Source: Salinimicrobium terrae DSM 17865
GTDB taxonomy: Bacteria > Bacteroidota > Bacteroidia > Flavobacteriales > Flavobacteriaceae
Length of the DNA: 64,000 bases
Direction of reading: 5' to 3'
NCBI RefSeq assembly: GCF_000424665.1
Contig: NZ_AUKI01000017.1
Location: forward strand, 310,001 to 374,000
Below are positions 62,664 to 64,000 of this stretch, piece after piece. The notes beneath the pieces were generated by a model that saw only the letters and a list, made by a program, of their open reading frames with translations, was not told where the DNA came from and did not search any database. How positions within the stretch are numbered: position 1 is the first letter of the stretch; the number at the start of each line of letters is the position of its first letter. A program made the translations under genes and the position numbers.

Positions 62664-63331
62664 GTCTGCTTGAGGTAAAAGAGGTTAATAAAACCTTCGG
62701 AAAAAGGCAAATTTTAAATAAAATTTCCTTCAGTTGTAAAACGGGAGAGATAATTGGCCTTTTTGGAAGAAATGGTTCGGGCAAATCTTCTTTGCTAAAA
62801 GGAGTAATGGGAACTTTAAAAATGGATTCAGGAGAAGTTTTTATTGACGGGATGAAGATCAAAACATCCGAAATTATTCCGCAGCAAATAATAGGATTTA
62901 TACCGCAGGATACTTTTCTTCCGAAGGAAATGAAAGTGAGGGATATCATCCCGCTCATGTTTCCAAAAGGAGAGGAGCAGGATAGGATATTTTATTCTGA
63001 CGGAGTTTCAGCATTCGAAAATCAAAAAACAGGTAAGCTTTCTGCCGGGCAGTTGAAATACCTGGAGCTGTTATTACTGGCCCACCTTTCGCATGCTTTT
63101 CTGTTTCTGGATGAACCTTTTTCCATGGTGGAGCCGCAGTATATTGAAAAAATTAAGGAGCTGCTAATTTCCTTGAAATCTACTAAAGGTATTGTGGTTA
63201 CAGACCATTACTACCGTGATGTGCTTCAAGTCGCTACCCGCAGTTTTGTTCTTAAAAAGGGAAATTTGTTTAAGGTGGAGAATGAGGAGGACCTGGCAAC
63301 CCATAAATATTTAAAAGTACGAAATCAATGA
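62660..63331 (+). CDS. ABC-type ATPase subunit
   Basis: A 223-residue ATP-binding cassette protein from the ATG at 62660 (MSLLEVKEVNKTFG); an earlier in-frame start at 62603 would run through the previous gene and is rejected. Motifs: Walker A GRNGSGKSS, Q-loop FIPQDTF, signature KLSAGQLKYLE, Walker B FLFLDEPF, H-loop VTDHYYRD. All catalytic residues are present. The transported substrate is unknown. Confidence 0.9.
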   Translation: MSLLEVKEVNKTFGKRQILNKISFSCKTGEIIGLFGRNGSGKSSLLKGVMGTLKMDSGEVFIDGMKIKTSEIIPQQIIGFIPQDTFLPKEMKVRDIIPLMFPKGEEQDRIFYSDGVSAFENQKTGKLSAGQLKYLELLLLAHLSHAFLFLDEPFSMVEPQYIEKIKELLISLKSTKGIVVTDHYYRDVLQVATRSFVLKKGNLFKVENEEDLATHKYLKVRNQ

Positions 63332-63801
63332 AACCCGCTTCAGCTAAAGAAATAAGAGACGAATTAAAACACCAGGACCGGGAGCAACTTTTACAGATCG
63401 TGCTTCGTCTCTCCCGATTCAAAAAGGAAAATAAGGAGCTGCTTACTTATCTTTTGTTTGATGCTATTGATGAAGAAGAGTATAAGCAGAAGGTGAAAAC
63501 GGAAATGGATAGCGAATTTGCTTCGATGAACCGCAATAATTTCTACTACACAAAAAAGAGCATGCGCAAGCTGCTCAAAAATGTCAAAAAGTACAGTAGG
63601 TATTCCGGGAAAAAGGAAACCGAAGTAGAGCTACTCATTTATTTCCTTCAGAAAATGAATGATTTTAAACCTTCAATTCACCGCAACAAGAACCTGAAGA
63701 ACCTTTACGACAGGCAACTGGAGCTGGTGAAGAAAAACCTGGAGAAGCTGCATGAAGACCTGCAGTACGATCTAAACCTGGAGCTGGAGAAACTGAATTA
63801 A
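63328..63801 (+). CDS. Helical hypothetical protein, last gene of the coupled operon
   Basis: A 157-residue basic, strongly helical protein, probably coiled-coil in the N-terminal 50 residues (LKHQDREQLLQIVLRLSRF) and the C-terminal 60 (LYDRQLELVKKNLEKLHEDL). I do not recognise a family. It overlaps the ABC ATPase gene by 4 bp and completes the operon; no signal peptide or membrane segment is seen. Confidence 0.8.
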   Translation: MKPASAKEIRDELKHQDREQLLQIVLRLSRFKKENKELLTYLLFDAIDEEEYKQKVKTEMDSEFASMNRNNFYYTKKSMRKLLKNVKKYSRYSGKKETEVELLIYFLQKMNDFKPSIHRNKNLKNLYDRQLELVKKNLEKLHEDLQYDLNLELEKLN

Positions 63802-63875
63802 TATTGAGAATAAAATATTGAGTATTGAAAGGAAATTATTCTGATCATTGTTTACTCATAATTGTTAAATGAATT

Positions 63876-64000
63876 ATGGATTTTCCAAACCTTAAAACAG
63901 TTCGTCTAAACCTGCGACAGATCACAGAAGCCGATCTGCAAAACATCTATAGCGGACTCTCCAATCCCGATGTCATCAAGCACTACGGAGTAAATTACAG
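63876..64000 (+). CDS. GNAT family N-acetyltransferase (cut by right edge)
   Basis: Only the first 41 codons are visible (from the ATG at 63876). The opening MDFPNLKTVRLNLRQITEAD followed by LQNIYSGLSNPDVIKHYG is typical of RimJ/RimL-type GNAT acetyltransferases. Strand, frame and start are clear; the rest is outside the window. Confidence 0.8.
   Translation, partial: MDFPNLKTVRLNLRQITEADLQNIYSGLSNPDVIKHYGVNY

Overview
The window looks like a chromosomal segment of a marine-type Flavobacteriaceae member (Bacteroidetes), perhaps close to Gramella or Salinimicrobium; the genus is inference. Evidence: -7 boxes of the Bacteroidetes form TAnnTTTG before many genes, weak Shine-Dalgarno signals, several TTG/GTG starts, a moderately AT-rich composition, and phylum-typical genes (the ligase-associated MBL exonuclease/ligase/Lhr/PdeM set, a fused PlsC-OlsB acyltransferase, DUF4286, an HTTM protein, a metallophosphoesterase fused to a beta-barrel). 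It is mostly core genome. I see no prophage, CRISPR array, transposase, integrase or recognisable defence island.

Layout. 0-7 kb: a Tat-exported Gfo/Idh/MocA oxidoreductase (cut by the left edge), a DUF4412 protein, a DUF3109 protein, a MarC/small membrane protein/flavoprotein operon, and a minus-strand set of HupE/UreJ-like protein, dCMP deaminase and S41 protease. 7-12.4 kb: a tRNA-Leu 3' fragment, an MntP-like exporter, a 1234-residue metallophosphoesterase-barrel lipoprotein and an intact tRNA-Leu(CAA). 12.5-18.6 kb: an EEP phosphatase-like protein, an AI-2E transporter, a DUF2254 protein, a lipoprotein, and an ECF sigma factor paired with a membrane-anchored protein ending in a beta-barrel. 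18.7-31 kb: a housekeeping run (prs, rplY, pth, ribF, HTTM, serS, TPR, DUF4286, rsmA, mgtE, cupin, 2-hydroxyacid dehydrogenase). 31-38.6 kb: MFS transporter, YwbE, NAD(P)-binding protein, OlsF-like acyltransferase, aspartate kinase, GNAT, fbp and TerB-like protein. 38.8-45.6 kb: a ligase-associated DNA repair cluster interrupted by a DUF559 nuclease gene between ~190-bp direct repeats. 45.9-54.4 kb: mfd, a cation/proton antiporter with an in-frame stop, an ion channel, DUF389, DUF421 and YraN. 54.4-64 kb: lipoprotein, metG, a GIY-YIG nuclease gene among palindromic repeats, a deacetylase, a GH9 glycosidase, two tandem ssb genes, a tightly coupled small ABC-type operon, and the start of a GNAT gene.

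The most interesting non-routine structure is the repeat landscape. Two small nuclease genes (DUF559 at 41.8 kb, GIY-YIG at 57.5 kb) each sit inside their own family of palindromic repeats, and the repeats run into the reading frames of neighbours (the DUF559 3' end, the apparent 5' ends of the Lhr and deacetylase genes). This resembles, without sequence relationship, the association of RAYT transposases with REP palindromes. Other notable signals are an in-frame TAA that cuts a conserved C-terminus off the antiporter, a displaced tRNA-Leu 3' end with attachment-site geometry, a shared upstream block before three envelope transport genes, and double-hairpin repeats whose two loop triplets are complementary. 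All gene identities come from reading motifs; no database search was run.
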